DNA of 64,000 nucleotides from Arvicola amphibius (GCF_903992535.2 NC_052054.1:14869397-14933396); one strand, 5' to 3'; counted from the first letter of the stretch, positions 1 through 11,144 are shown. Numbers and translations: made by a program. Notes: a model not told the origin generated them from the sequence alone.

Positions 1-47
1 GACTTTTTGAATATCAAAATTTTTGCACAATCATTTAGCCTTTTGTT

Positions 48-268
48 TTTAATACATTTTTATTTATTGATTCTGTGTATGCGTGTGTGTTTGCATGTGC
101 ACTCGTGTGTGCACTGGCACACCATAGCGCACATGTGGTGCTCAGAGCACAACCTGCAGGAGCCAGTGCTCTCCTTCCACCCTGTGAGTTCTGGAGACCA
201 AACTCAATCCATCAGGTCTGGCAGCGAGCACCTTCGCCTGCTGAGTCATCTCACTAGCCCCTACATAC
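48..268 (-). repeat. B3/B2-type SINE
   Basis: Read on the minus strand it starts gggctagtgagatgactcag, the tRNA-derived SINE head. It continues through the gtttggtctccagaactcac body to a CA-rich and A-rich tail. Diverged. Confidence 0.75.
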
Positions 269-667
269 ACAGTTTTTAAAAGAAAGTTGGTGACTTAAAT
301 GAATTCAGTTCAGATGGCCGAAATACAGCCCCTTTCATTTCAAACAAGAATTTCCACTACAGAATCGTCAAAATACAAAATGACAGCAACTAGTGTAGAG
401 GTCTTAAGGGACTTTATTTTGCTCTTCTAGAATCAGGTCAATGCTTTCTCTGATGAAATGGAATGTGTTACAAAGGACCAAGAAGAGGAGGTTGGCTTTA
501 TGGATAGACACTGAGTGGAGAAGGCAAGGAATAAGAAAGTTCAAAGTTCATCAAGGAGACAAAAAAATACAAAAATACCTGAATGGTTAACATCATATGG
601 TTTCAGTTTTACTTTTTCTAAGAATGGGAGAACTCAAGTACCCACAGCCAGCATTTTACTAGAGGGT

Positions 668-770
668 TTGGTATAACCCAGGCTAGCCTCAAATTCTAAG
701 TTCAGGATGACCCAGAGGGGCTGATCCTCCTGTCTTCACTGCTCCAAGGCTGTGTTTACAGGGGTACTGT
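668..770 (-). repeat. Diverged B1-like SINE fragment
   Basis: Antisense B1 words are recognisable: acccaggctagcctcaaatt and gatcctcctgtcttcactgc, then a tttacagg end. Highly diverged, partial. Confidence 0.45.
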
Positions 771-2270
771 GCTAGGGAAAGAGCCCGGGCTCTGTGCACA
801 GTAGATAGTTATTCTATTAAGTAAGCTACATTCCAGCTTGGGGTGCAAGCAGAAGAGGGGCTTCAACAGCACAGTAATGGAAAGGATCCTGTTTGTACAT
901 CACTTCTTTCTCTCCTCATTTCTCAGAATCCCAAGTAACAACTTGGTCTTATTTGTCTTTCATGGTGAATGACTCCATCTTGATTTTGAGTCTTCATCTG
1001 ATAGGACCTACTGAGGGAGGTCCTAAAACAGTGCCTGTCTGTAATATTTATTTAATGAATGAGCTATCAGCAGCAAACAAATCTAGCATGAAGGAACTAA
1101 GAAAGAAGGAGAAAGCAACTCCTGGGCTTCCAGTCACAGTTGACACAGTTGTACAGTGTACATCTGACCAGCTAGTGCTTCTCCGAGAGGCAAACTCAAT
1201 CCAAGTCCTCCTTGATCATAAAATGGGAAGTTTCTAAGAAGAACTAGGATTTGTGATTCTCCTTTAGGACAAAAATGATCAAGGAATTTGAGCAGAGACA
1301 GTCGGAAGCAGGTGTTCAACAAAGACAAAACGAAATGTATATAAGATACGGAGAAAGGATGGCAGGCAGGACAATAGGTCAGGGGATCTTGAGTTCAGCA
1401 GACGGTGCAGAGATCACATAAAGACATATCCAAGGTTAGTCTACAGGAAGCCAGCCTCGGTTTAGTAATCCCAGGGTATCAGTTAGGTCTACATGTTAAG
1501 CTTTGGGGAGGATAGTACTATTTTTCAACTAATGCATTTTAAAAGTATGCTAGATAACAAAGGTCCTAATGCCAGGTTTTATTGACTGCTTGTCCACCTA
1601 ATATCAATTTCCACCAGGACCTGATGAGGAAAGAAGGTCTTTGCAAGTATGCTAAAATTAAGAATAAACTACACTGAATTGGAGTGAGATTCAATCCAAC
1701 ATGCTTAGTGTTCTATGTTCTGCTTGCTGGCTCATTCGGAGGTCTGCGCTTGGCTGTCTTACAGCCGAGGACCACCTGTCCATGGGATTCTACTAGCCAA
1801 GGTGAGCTAGGCTCTCCTCTATCAATGAATGATTAAGGTACCTCCCGCCACAGGCATGCCCTTAGGCCAATCTCACGAGGTACTCCCACAGTTCAGACTT
1901 TCTTCTCAGAAAAGCCTAGGCTGGGTCAAGTTGGCAGCCAAAGATAATTAGAAGAGTTGGTGTCTTTGCGAGAGGTGAAGATGATCACAGGAATTTAGAC
2001 ATCTGGGAGGGAGGAACTCCTCATGATGTGACCGTGGCAGTTAACACTGGAAATACTTGCAAAGAGGAATATAAGGGACTGCCAGTAGCCACCAGAGGCA
2101 CAGAAGTAGGACATGGAGCCTTCGGAGACAGCACGGTCCTGTGGACCCTGTGATGTCAGACCATCAGTTTCTAAACTGGGAAGGCATGCATTTCTGTTGT
2201 AAGCTGAGTTGCTTGTGACACTTGTTATGGGGAGTCCCAGCAAAGTAACACAGGGAGTCAAGCCTTTATA

Positions 2271-2341
2271 ACGCTGGGGATGAACCCAGGGCATGGCATA
2301 CTGTAAGCAAGTGCTCCTACCACTGAGCTGCCCTTCCAGCC
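2271..2341 (-). repeat. ID-type SINE
   Basis: Antisense ID/tRNA-like sequence: tggggatgaacccagggcat, then accactgagctgcccttcc. This element supplies part of a 177-residue open frame at 1995-2528 that is not a gene. Confidence 0.65.
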
Positions 2342-3093
2342 AAACGCAGCACCTGGAACAGTGATTCCCAGAAATTTTAGCATCAACGAATAGAATGAAT
2401 TGAAAGAAGAGTGAGAACAGAAAGGACGAGCGCACAAGGTGTTGTGGCTTCTTTGTCATAGGGAAACTGAGATTTTTAGACAAAGCTAGTGGCAATAGAA
2501 AGGAGAAAACATATATTCCGTGTTTCAATGGTGCACGGTGAAGAGGCCGTGACTAAGTTGGATGAGCATGAGGAGTAGACGCCCTGGCAAGAACAGAGAA
2601 CATGAGAAGGGCAGATAGGAGGAACGGGTATCTGATACGTTGTTTTCTGATATGTTGGTTTTCTGGTATGTTGTTTCTGATATGTTGGTGAAAGTGTGAA
2701 CTGCTGTCTGTGGACAAATGAATGCAGAAGCTGAACACGTTGTTATTTAGGACTTGAGAGAGAACCTAAGCCTCACAGAGTTGAAGTTAAGGTGGAAGGC
2801 AAGCAGAGACTGACAGCCCAGTGGGCAGGAAGCATAGTTAGGGTGCACCCGCAATAGATGGAAGAAGTTAAGAGGGGCTACTTGGTGCATCCTTTGTTCT
2901 CTCCTGGTGAACAGATGGTATGCCTTATTAATGCTGAGTCAGCCAAACAACCTGCCCTTTGATTACCAGTTCTGGTCCTACGTGAATGTCTCAAGCTGTA
3001 AGAATTTTTCTTTTACTTCCCAAATGAACTGAAAGTCATTAATTATCTCTGTACCCAAAAGTCATGGAAGGCATTCAGTTAAAATAAATTAAC

Positions 3094-3095
<2 letters not shown>

Positions 3096-3149
<54 letters not shown>
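3096..3149. repeat. (GT)n microsatellite
   Basis: About 27 uninterrupted GT dinucleotides. Confidence 0.98.
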
Positions 3150-3153
<4 letters not shown>

Positions 3154-3754
3154 CTTATTCTCTTAACCACATGTGTAGACTGATGATCAAATGTTTTTGC
3201 TTTATTTTCAAAGCTTTTAGTGCACAGGAAAGGAAGAACTAACAAAGCCCTTCAACTCAAAAGGTCAATTATGCAAACCTCTTAGAATTATTTCTGCAGA
3301 AGGCTCTTTAGTAAATGAAGTGGAGACAGTAGAACACCTGCATAGAAATAGTGTGGGGTCACACCTCATACCAGACCCAGGACAAGTTCCAGTGGTGCAC
3401 GCTATGAACGCAAGGAGAGTCTATGAAACAGCAGGAAAGGCCGTTCTTCTGTTGGTTAAAATCTTTGACATGCTGCCAGGGAGAGCCATGGGATTGCACT
3501 TCTCTGAATCAGCTTCAAAGCCAGGAGTTAAGTGAACCAAGGGAGTTGTAGAGGCAGAGAATATACACCGAAGTAAATCATCAGCCAGGCCTATGCAAGA
3601 GGAGCCAACATTTCCTTTCTACTTTTGTCAGAAGACAAGCTTCTACTACACAGCCCAGACTGCTCTTGATGTCACAGCAGTCCTCTTGGGTCAGTCTCTT
3701 GTGTGTGGAGATTACACACGTGTGTCCCCATGACCGTGCTACCCGCCTTTCATT

Positions 3755-3895
3755 GTTCTTTGGAGACAGGATTTTGTTCTGTATTTTCCCTATCACAGGC
3801 TGGACTTGCACTTAGCATGTATCCTAGGCTGGCCATCCTTCTGCTTCAACTTCCTGGGTGCTGGGATTGTGGGTGGGTGTGGTATTACATCCAAC
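3755..3895 (-). repeat. Diverged B1-like SINE
   Basis: Antisense B1 pattern: ggagacaggattttgttctg, cctaggctggccatcc, cctgggtgctgggattgtgg. Confidence 0.6.
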
Positions 3896-3979
3896 TTCTA
3901 TCTTCTTTATGCCAATAGCTTCTTCTATATATTGTTTTATTTTATTTTATTGACTTACAAATACAAAACAGGGTGGAGG

Positions 3980-4080
3980 AAAGCACTCCGCAGTAGATCA
4001 CTTTTCCAACTTGTATAAAGCCCCAGGTTCAAGGCCCGGCAGCAACAACAACAGAAATAACAGAACAAACTAAAACCAAA
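3980..4080 (+). repeat. Probable ID-like SINE with CAA/A-rich tail
   Basis: Contains gccccaggttcaaggcccgg, resembling the ID B-box region, followed by an A-rich tail of caacaacaac type. Head diverged. Confidence 0.4.
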
Positions 4081-4194
4081 CAAAAACATGGCTAGGATAC
4101 TTTCTGTTAATTTTCTAGGCCACCATATAAAATATATATATATAAAAAAACGGTGGCTTTTAAAACAAAGGTGTGTTGTCTCGGTTCCAGAGGC

Positions 4195-4960
4195 AAGGTT
4201 TCCTGGTTAGCTTTATCAGTGTGACACAGCCTAGCATCGTCTAAGAAGAAAATGTCAAGGTCAGGTTGGTATATGGACGTGTCTGTGGGTGGTTGTCTTG
4301 ACTGTTAATGGATGTAGGAGAGCCTAGCCCACTGTGGTGAGAGGCTGACTGTATTAAATGAAATCTAGCTAAGGATGAACCAGAGGTTGATGGAGGACTC
4401 TCATTGGCTAATAAAGAAACTGCCTGGCCCATTTGATTGGCCAGCCCTTAGGTGAGTGGAGTAGACAGAACAGGAAGAAGGAAGTGAGGTAGATGGCTCA
4501 GTCAGATGCCCCGCCTCTGCTCTCTGAGACAGTCGCCTTGACTCTCCTCAGTGAGCGAGATGCGATGAAGCCAGCCGCCAGGTCAGACATGCTGAATCTT
4601 TCCTTGTAAGACACCACTTTGTGGTGCTACACAGATTATTAGAAATGGGTTAAAGCAAGATGTGAGAATTAGACAATAAGAGGCTGGAACTAATGGGTCA
4701 GGCAGTGTTTAAAAGAATACAATTTGTGTGTTCTTATTTCGGGTTTTAAGCTAGCCGGTGGCCGGGAGCTGGGGTGGCGGGAACGCGGCCCGCAGCTCCA
4801 CACTACAAGAGGTCAAGCCAGCAAGCAGTGTTCTTCTGTTGTCTCTGCCCTGACTTCCCTCAATGATGACCTACCCTGAAAATGGAAGCCTGGTAAATCC
4901 TTTCCCACCGCAGGCTGCTTTGGGCGGAGTATTTTACCACGGGACTGGAATGAAACTAGA
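4195..4960 (+). repeat. Dispersed rodent repeat (MaLR-like, unnamed), split by an LTR
   Basis: The left part (4195-4381) has the gtgtgacacagcctagcatc / agcctagcccactgtggtga words. The right part (4814-4960) has caagccagcaagcagtgttc and tgccctgacttccctcaatg. I know this arrangement as one continuous rodent repeat, so the LTR at 4388-4807 landed inside it. The family name is not certain. Confidence 0.55.
4388..4807 (+). mobile_element. Solo LTR, family 1 copy A (class II ERV type)
   Basis: 420 bp starting TGATGGAGGA and ending CACTACA. It is flanked by perfect 6-bp duplications AGAGGT (4382-4387 and 4808-4813), the TSD length of class II (ERVK-like) elements. It shares ordered blocks with copies B, C and D: aataaagaaactgcc, tgtggtgctacacagatta, gggttaaa, ggtcaggcagtgtttaaaag. 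No internal retroviral sequence adjoins it. Confidence 0.85.
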
Positions 4961-5186
4961 ACAATGTGGTTCAAGACCTACATGTTGCCGAGGCCACACT
5001 CTCTGAAGCTTTTAGGCTAGAGTTCACACTTGCCTATTCTAGCTCCCGGTATCTGTTGGTAAACTCTGGTGATCCTTGGCTTAGAGAGGATGCTTGTCAG
5101 CTGTCCAGTTCACATGTTCAATCAGGAAGGAAGTTGAGTGTGATGGCTGCCTTACTTTCTTCTCCCGGTGCCTCTTGGTATGATCT

Positions 5187-5209
5187 ACACACACACACAC
5201 ACACACACA
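5187..5209. repeat. (CA)n microsatellite
   Basis: Short pure CA array. Confidence 0.95.
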
Positions 5210-5214
5210 AGCAA

Positions 5215-5429
5215 GTTATGATAGAAAGTAGATTAGGTACAAGGCTTTGGACTCACCAAGATAGTATAGATAATGGAGTATTTTCTCTGAATTTGTCAAA
5301 TGCAAATGGACTAGATATTGTTGATGCATTTATGGTCTGTATATATTGTATATAATTATTGTATGTATTGTATACAGCTTTTCTTATATTAGTTATAGCC
5401 TTCTTTTTATTTTAGACAAAAGGGGGAAA
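5215..5429 (+). mobile_element. 3' end of an ERV internal region with polypurine tract
   Basis: AT-rich sequence ending in the purine run aaaagggggaaa (5418-5429) directly before the LTR at 5430. That is where the plus-strand primer (polypurine tract) sits in retroviruses. The 5' limit is uncertain and no intact reading frame is recognisable. Confidence 0.6.
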
Positions 5430-5765
5430 TATAGTGGTATATTATTTATATTTAAATAAAGCTTGTCTGAAAAACAGAATGAAAAACAGCCACACTAGTC
5501 AGTCACAGAGTCCAGGCAGTGGTGGTGCACACCTTTAATGCCAGCAGCTACACTAGGTAGCCATAGAGGCCGGGCAGTGGTGGTGCACACCTTTAATGCC
5601 AGCACTAGAGAGGAATATAAGGCAGGATGAGACAGGAACTCGAGCTCTTTCAGCCTGAAAATTTTAAAGAGGTAAGAGTTCTCTAGTGGCTTTGCTGCTT
5701 TGTTTTTCTGATCGTAAGGTTAAACCTCAATTATCTGTCTCTGGGTTTTTATTAACTGTGCTACA
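5430..5765 (+). mobile_element. LTR, family 2 copy 1, carrying B1-like units
   Basis: About 336 bp from tatagtggtatatt to gctaca. It includes aaataaagcttgtctg and two successive B1-head-like units (ggcagtggtggtgcacacct twice, about 65 bases apart). It ends in the tctgggtttttattaa block shared with copy 2 at 13970. The first base pair of the usual TG terminus is mutated. Confidence 0.75.
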
Positions 5766-5773
5766 CACACACG

Positions 5774-5813
<40 letters not shown>
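5763..5813. repeat. (CA)n microsatellite
   Basis: About 25 CA units with one interruption (cgcat), abutting the LTR end. Confidence 0.97.
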
Positions 5814-5816
<3 letters not shown>

Positions 5817-6332
5817 TTAAGTCAGTACCCAATGAGCCTTTTTACACAGACACCCATTGTCTTCTATAATAGAGCATGCCTGTGAACACACTGGAACTCA
5901 ACTTCTTCTGTAAGACTCTGCTTCTAAGTAAGATCACAGTCTGAGATAGGAGGGGCTAGGCCTTTAACACACATTTTTTGAGAGAATACGCTTCCACATG
6001 CTCTAAGAATAACATCCGTTAAATGACTAGTAGATGCCCATCCCCTTCAAAAATGGCAAAACTATAGCTAACAGCCCCTGGAATGTGGCCAGAAGACACC
6101 CAGAGCCATCAGCTGTGACGCACAGGCATTCAGATTCTCCTTGACACTGGAATATGTGGCAAAAGGATCCATAGGGGAAGATTCTCAATAGTCTCAGCAT
6201 GAGAAAGGAATTTTCAAAGGCTCCGTATACCTGGTTCTGAAATATCAATGTCAGTGTCAGAGCTGTTCATGAAAGATAGATCAGGCAAGTAGCTGATTTC
6301 CTTGAGTTTTACCTGCAGGTTTCACAGGAGGA
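5814..6332. other. Unassigned intronic sequence
   Basis: No repeat family or conserved coding signal recognised. Confidence 0.6.
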
Positions 6333-6648
6333 GTAGAGAGCTGGGCATGGGGCTGGTCAGGGATACAGCTGTGCACTGGTCAGGAATACAGAGTGTGGTA
6401 GGGAGCTGGGCATGGCTGGTCAGGGATACAGCTGTGCACTGGTCAGGAACATGGAGTGCAGAAGGGAGCTGGGCATGGCTGGTCAGGGATACAGCTGTGC
6501 ACTGGTCAGGAATACAGAGTGCAATAGGCAGCTGGACATGGCTGGTCAGGGATACAGCTGTGCACTGGTCAGGAATACAGAGTAGGTAGGGAGCTGGGCG
6601 TGGCTCGTCAGGAATACAGTTGTGCACGGGTTAGGAATACAGAGTGCT
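6333..6648. repeat. Minisatellite, about 63-bp unit, about 5 copies
   Basis: Repeating block gagctgggcatggctggtca then gggatacagctgtgcactgg then tcaggaatacagagtg. Unit starts near 6338, 6403, 6466, 6529 and 6591 give periods of 65, 63, 63 and 62. The last unit is the most diverged. A period near a multiple of 3 keeps both strands open, which explains two roughly 100-residue frames that are not genes. Confidence 0.95.
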
Positions 6649-7090
6649 GTGATGAGGGGTGACGAGATAACTAACCTAGCCCTAGGGAGCTCCATACAGA
6701 ACAGCTCCAAATTCTAAACAAGCCTTGATAATGGCACCTGCCATCTCTCCAGGATGTCACCTATTCTATGCCACATTCCGTTTAATCACCGTGCCATTTC
6801 TTAGTATGGTAGAATGTTATAACAGCCTGAGGCCAAGGTCTGCTGCTCTGATTCTAACTGGGAAGCAGATATTGATGTGCTCTGATAAGACCCTGGAAAG
6901 CACTGGAACCTCCTTGAATGGAAAGTACTGCACATGCCTGATTCCAGGAGAGAGGTGTTGAGCTCTCTCCCTGTCCTCTTGTCCTTACCCACCTCCATCT
7001 CCGGTTATACTCACTTCATTACATCTTTTCCCTAGTAAGACCAGAAAAAAAGTTATTAGGTATTAAATGAACGTGGAGAGATCTGGTGCT
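6649..7090. other. Unassigned intronic sequence
   Basis: No repeat or coding signal recognised. Confidence 0.55.
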
Positions 7091-7200
7091 TAATAAAAGG
7101 AATCCCATACTAGCTCAGAACTAAGAAATATGCAGGCATTTATTAATAGATAAAACTTACAAATCAGGATTCTCTGCATGAACGATGGATAAAGGGATAG
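7091..7200 (+). repeat. Unnamed dispersed repeat, copy 1
   Basis: Similar to 20458-20560. Shared words in the same order are atccca(t/c)actagctcagaa, tttattaa/tttatcta, and acaaatca followed by tctctgc/cctctgc. Family not identified. Confidence 0.5.
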
Positions 7201-7219
7201 AGAGAGAGAGAGAGAGAGA
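7199..7219. repeat. (GA)n microsatellite
   Basis: About 10 GA units. Confidence 0.95.
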
Positions 7220-7220
7220 T

Positions 7221-8169
7221 AAAGGCTGGAGGTGGGGGAATGATATAATCATATTTCAACTTCAAAACTAAAATTGTTTTTAAAAAGTTTTTGTGCAGAA
7301 ATGGACAAGTGGTGTGATCATTCTTCTCACAGCTGCTCTTTAGACGTGTCAAAAGGAAATATTTATCCCTTAGAGTCTTCTTTTCCTAGGGTTTAAGACA
7401 AATCCTTTGGGATTACAACTGAGGGCCACGCTTCTACTTCATTTTACACATCCTCACCTCTTAATTCCCACATTTCAAGTCAGAAAATGGGCCCAGAAGG
7501 CAAGACAAACCAAAATTCTATTTTAGTCACCAATGCTTGAGAATCCTAACAGTATTCTATTGTAAAAAAAGTTAAATAACCCAAAGTATTAATTATATTT
7601 ATTAAAAATCCATCATTCAAAGTGAAGTCTATTCTCACTCCTGCACTGGTAGCCATTCACTTCTGACTTCTTATTGACATGATATTCTTTACCTCCTTTT
7701 GTGTATATTTTTTAATTGTTTCTCTTTTATTTGTGAGATTATATTACAATGACATCATCCCCCCTCTTTCCTCCACCTAACCCTCCCCCATACCCCTCTC
7801 TGTTCTCTTTCAAATTCATATCACACCACTGATTCCACACAATGGCTTTCTTACTATTGTTCTCCCTAAAGATGTTTCTCTTCCCTTTTGGAAATTACCA
7901 CTATTATTCTCAAATTATCACCTCATAAATGTGACATTGCCTATACCGGCCCTTTAGCATGGATGATCTTTCTAAATGGCAGGTGGTATTTGGGTATATA
8001 AAACCTTTGTGAAATATAGCTTGATCTGCAAATGCTCACAGCCATTGTCAGAGTTCCTCCTTATCTGCTCTTTTTTTCCCTACCCTTTTGAAATTAATGG
8101 CCATTGTCATTCCGTTTCCCCAGACAAGCCGACTTACAACAGCTATATTCCAGTGGTATACAGATAAAA

Positions 8170-8170
<1 letters not shown>
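7221..8170. other. Unassigned intronic sequence
   Basis: Pyrimidine-rich patch near 7757-7810; otherwise no repeat or gene recognised. Confidence 0.55.

Positions 8171-8171
<1 letters not shown>

Positions 8172-8203
<32 letters not shown>
8172..8203. repeat. (CA)n microsatellite
   Basis: About 15 CA units. Confidence 0.97.
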
Positions 8204-8204
<1 letters not shown>

Positions 8205-10247
8205 TCTTGTGTCAGTCACTTGATGACAGACACACACCAGAGAAATGGATCCCTGGGTAGATCTGTTCCTTTCCACCAACTTCAACAACCTACTTACTCC
8301 ATCTCTAATCCATACAACATACAGACCCACCATCATTGATGAGGCCTGTCGCTAAGCAAAACATTGTTACATAGCACATGACTGTACATAACTGTATTTT
8401 GCTTTTAGAATCCTTTTTTATAAAGGGCTAATCACCAAAATATTGTTTGACCCCAGAGATTTTTGGACCTTTGAATTGGCATAGGGAAATTGGAGAGCAG
8501 CCTTGCTAAATACTTTGTCTAGTTCTGAATTTAACAATGGAACAGCTAACCATAACCACAGCATCTTTCTAAGCTTGACCTTTGCCTCCATTTGAATCCT
8601 AAATTGAGGTTACTTTCATAAATCTTTCATGAACGGGTAATACATTTGAATACATTGAGATTGAAGTGGGAAAGTAAGTTCAGAACCTGCCTTGGTTACA
8701 TAGCAAGATCCTGACTTAAAACACCAGCACCAACAAAATACCACTTATAAGATGCTGAGGTGTGTCTCTACAGACAAAACTGAATGCTATATTCTTGTTT
8801 TTAGCCCTGCTCAATGGCTCTGGAACTAATATTGCCAGAATCTCATGGCGGGATGTTTATAGATTCAATTCAACAGCAACCAAGAATTGACTCTCAGGGG
8901 TATGACCAGTAGATTTTTTGTGCATTTTGTTTTTCGTTTCTTTTCTTTTATCTCAAAGTGTAAAAAACAAGAAGAAAACAGACATAAAGTTCAAGGAAAA
9001 ACACATAGTCCCACATAATTCCAATCCCTGAGAACTTGTGTCTATCTTGCAAAAATAATGATAAAATATCTAGGCATCTGATAAAAACTTTCAGTTCCTT
9101 AGACAGCCAGGAACTTTTGCTTGCTCATCAGAATGATCCTCAATACTTAGTTTTTTTTCTATTAATCTTTATTATTCCATAAACTCTGATCTCTCCTACC
9201 TAAACCACCTAGATAGATGTCATATAGTAAGTTTGGCTCATTGCAACTGCTGGCTCCCTACTCAAAGAACAACATGTTTGTTTATATGTGGATTTGTGCA
9301 CATATATGTTAAGATTTACTTTAACTCAGCCTATGTCATTAACTTGGGAACTGAAGGCACAAAACCACACATGTATTTTTGTTTTATAAAAGGAAAAAAA
9401 CTCACGTGTCATGGAAAATAACTTCATCTATTGCAGCCCAAGAAGAAAAAAAATTTTATTTAAATTTCACTTGATTTGATCTACAAGCCATACAAGAAAA
9501 TCCACCTCTTATTGTCTCAGCACAGGTTTCTGTATATGAAATCCATTAGCTGGGGCACAGGAGAGTCTTGTTTCCATCATAACTAGAGTCTTTCTCCATA
9601 AATGAGAACAGTCGAGAGCTATAGACACAGCACTTGAGAGACCAATAGGAGGAGTGGAGTGTCACTTCAGCCTCTGGATCTTTCTAGAAGCTCCTCAGAA
9701 CATCGCTTGCATTTATTTTCCTATTGTATTTCCCTTCCTCTGAACACCCAAGGCATAAAGCAAACTGAATAACTAATTGGCAGGCCACAAATAAACCTAT
9801 TATTAGCCCTTTGATGCACAGTATTCGAAGAAGAGATTATTTATGGAAAAAAATGCTTCTTAATAGAGGAATATTGAATTATAGTCTTAGGAATCAAAAA
9901 AATCCCATTGATCACTGAGCTCTAAGTGCTTTTACTATGTGATGGCTGCATGACAGACACATGTGTGCATGTGGTATATAGTATCCATCCTGGTCTTTTG
10001 AGGGAAAAAAAAACCTGACCAAAAGCACTATGTCAAAGGTTTTATTGTTCTGAGTGTTTATTTTTAAAGGCTATTTCCTAAGCTTCAAGAGAAACATAGT
10101 GGGTTAATATGGACAGTTGACAAATCTCAATGTATCGTTGGCACTAATCACATAGCATGTGATCTCTTCCCTTTCTCCCACAGTATCACAGCCAATTCTT
10201 GGAAAGGTATTCACTCTTAAAGCAGAAGTTGAGTTCTGCATCCTTAC
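8204..10247. other. Unassigned intron 4 sequence next to exon 4
   Basis: AT-rich and largely without recognisable repeats. Possible 3' remnant of a B-type SINE near 8680-8740 (gcaagatcctgacttaaaac). No exon seen. Confidence 0.5.
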
Positions 10248-10565
10248 CTGGCACTCTCTTTGCCCAGTTGATCATATGAACCAGCTCCCTGTCAGCCAGG
10301 TTGGTCAATAAGCCCATCATCGAGGCTTCGCTGAAAGGTCTCGAAGGATCGTACTCAGAATAGATCAAGGGCGGTTCAGCATCCAGCAAGGCACTGACCA
10401 TTTGGTCAGCAGTCAAGGACAAGGCAGGGCTGTTCTTCTTTGTGTGCTTAATCACAATAGGGCTCGGCCAGAGGTTGGCGGCCCGCATGTCTCCTGAAGC
10501 TTCCAAGTCATCTCTCTGGCGCTTCTGTTTCAGCATCCGCCCTCCTCGGCGGTCTTTCCGTATCC
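10248..10565 (-). CDS. ESR1: ESR1 exon 4: hinge/NLS and start of ligand-binding domain (estrogen receptor alpha)
   Basis: Internal coding exon of estrogen receptor alpha, a ligand-activated nuclear transcription factor. Seen: minus-strand acceptor ...gcattttcag before 10565 and donor CAG|gtaagg after 10248. The 318 bp are entered with two bases completing a split Gly codon and end one base into the next codon. In order it encodes a basic NLS cluster (RKDRRGGRMLKQKRQRDD), a short hinge, a second basic cluster (KHTKK) and the SLTADQMVSALLDAEPP segment (helix 1 area). Last comes helix 3 (SEASMMGLLTNLADRELVHM, then INWAKRVPG). The Glu of ADRELVH (human E353, which binds the estradiol A-ring hydroxyl) and the Lys of NWAKR (human K362, coactivator charge clamp) are kept. 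Odd: six hinge residues present in mouse, rat and human are missing between DDLE and ASGDM, and His of the LKHKR motif is Gln. Human exon 4 is 336 bp, so the shortfall is exactly 18 bp. The open frame runs into both introns, but the splice sites define the exon. Confidence 0.97.
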
Positions 10566-10879
10566 CTGAAAATGCAGGAGGACAAAGCACAAGTTCCATT
10601 ACCTTTTTCTCCTGTGAACTTCAGTACAAACACCATCTTCATAGATGAAAGCTCTTTATTAAAATAAATGCTGAGGGCACATGCAAACTCGTAAGTGTTC
10701 AGTAACTCTCAGCCCAAATGACAATGGTAACAGCACTCGTTTGTGGCATTTGCTGATATTCATGGGGTAAAGAATGTCCGTGTAACAAGTCACTTCTCTG
10801 ATACCAAGAGGTGTGCAAACTCCTGAAAATGTATAATGGGATTTCATTGGCTAATAGTAGTCGTCTCTAACATACCGGT

Positions 10880-11144
10880 ACTTGTGTTTGTGTGTGTGTG
10901 TGCATGTGTGTGTATATTTGTGTATATGTGTATGTCATGTGTGTATGTATCCGTGCATGTGTCTATGTATGTGCATATGCATATGTATATGTGGGCATGT
11001 TTGTATATATGTGTATATATGCATGTGTATCTATGTATGTGTCTGTATGTATATGTATGTATGGGCATATGTGTTCATGTGTCTATGTGTATGCATGTGT
11101 GTATATGTGTATATATGTATGCATATGTATATATGTGTGCATGT
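10880..11144. repeat. Degenerate TG/TATG/CATG tract close to exon 4
   Basis: About 265 bp of TGTG, TATG and CATG words. It ends about 315 bp upstream of the exon 4 acceptor. In the ESR1 transcript it reads as CA-rich RNA. It creates long open frames in several phases that are not genes. Confidence 0.95.

Larger units (their letters stand above)
1..10247 (-). other. ESR1: ESR1 intron 4 (5' part)
   Basis: Sequence downstream of the exon 4 donor in transcript direction, running off the left edge; exon 5 is not in the window. It holds SINEs, two ERV-derived segments and several CA/TG arrays, annotated separately. In rat, a pituitary-specific transcript (TERP-1) starts from an exon inside intron 4. 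I could not recognise that exon here, and it may lie outside the window. Confidence 0.93.

Noticed and set aside
1995..2528. 177-residue minus-strand open frame
   Set aside because: It runs through an antisense ID SINE at 2271-2341, has no recognisable domain and lies within ESR1 intron 4; a chance open frame.
6302..6627. Repeat proteins of 95 and 101 residues on both strands
   Set aside because: Produced by the 63-bp minisatellite, whose period is a multiple of three.
10186..10599. Single 137-residue frame taken as a whole gene
   Set aside because: Only 10248-10565 is exon; the rest reads through the splice sites into introns.
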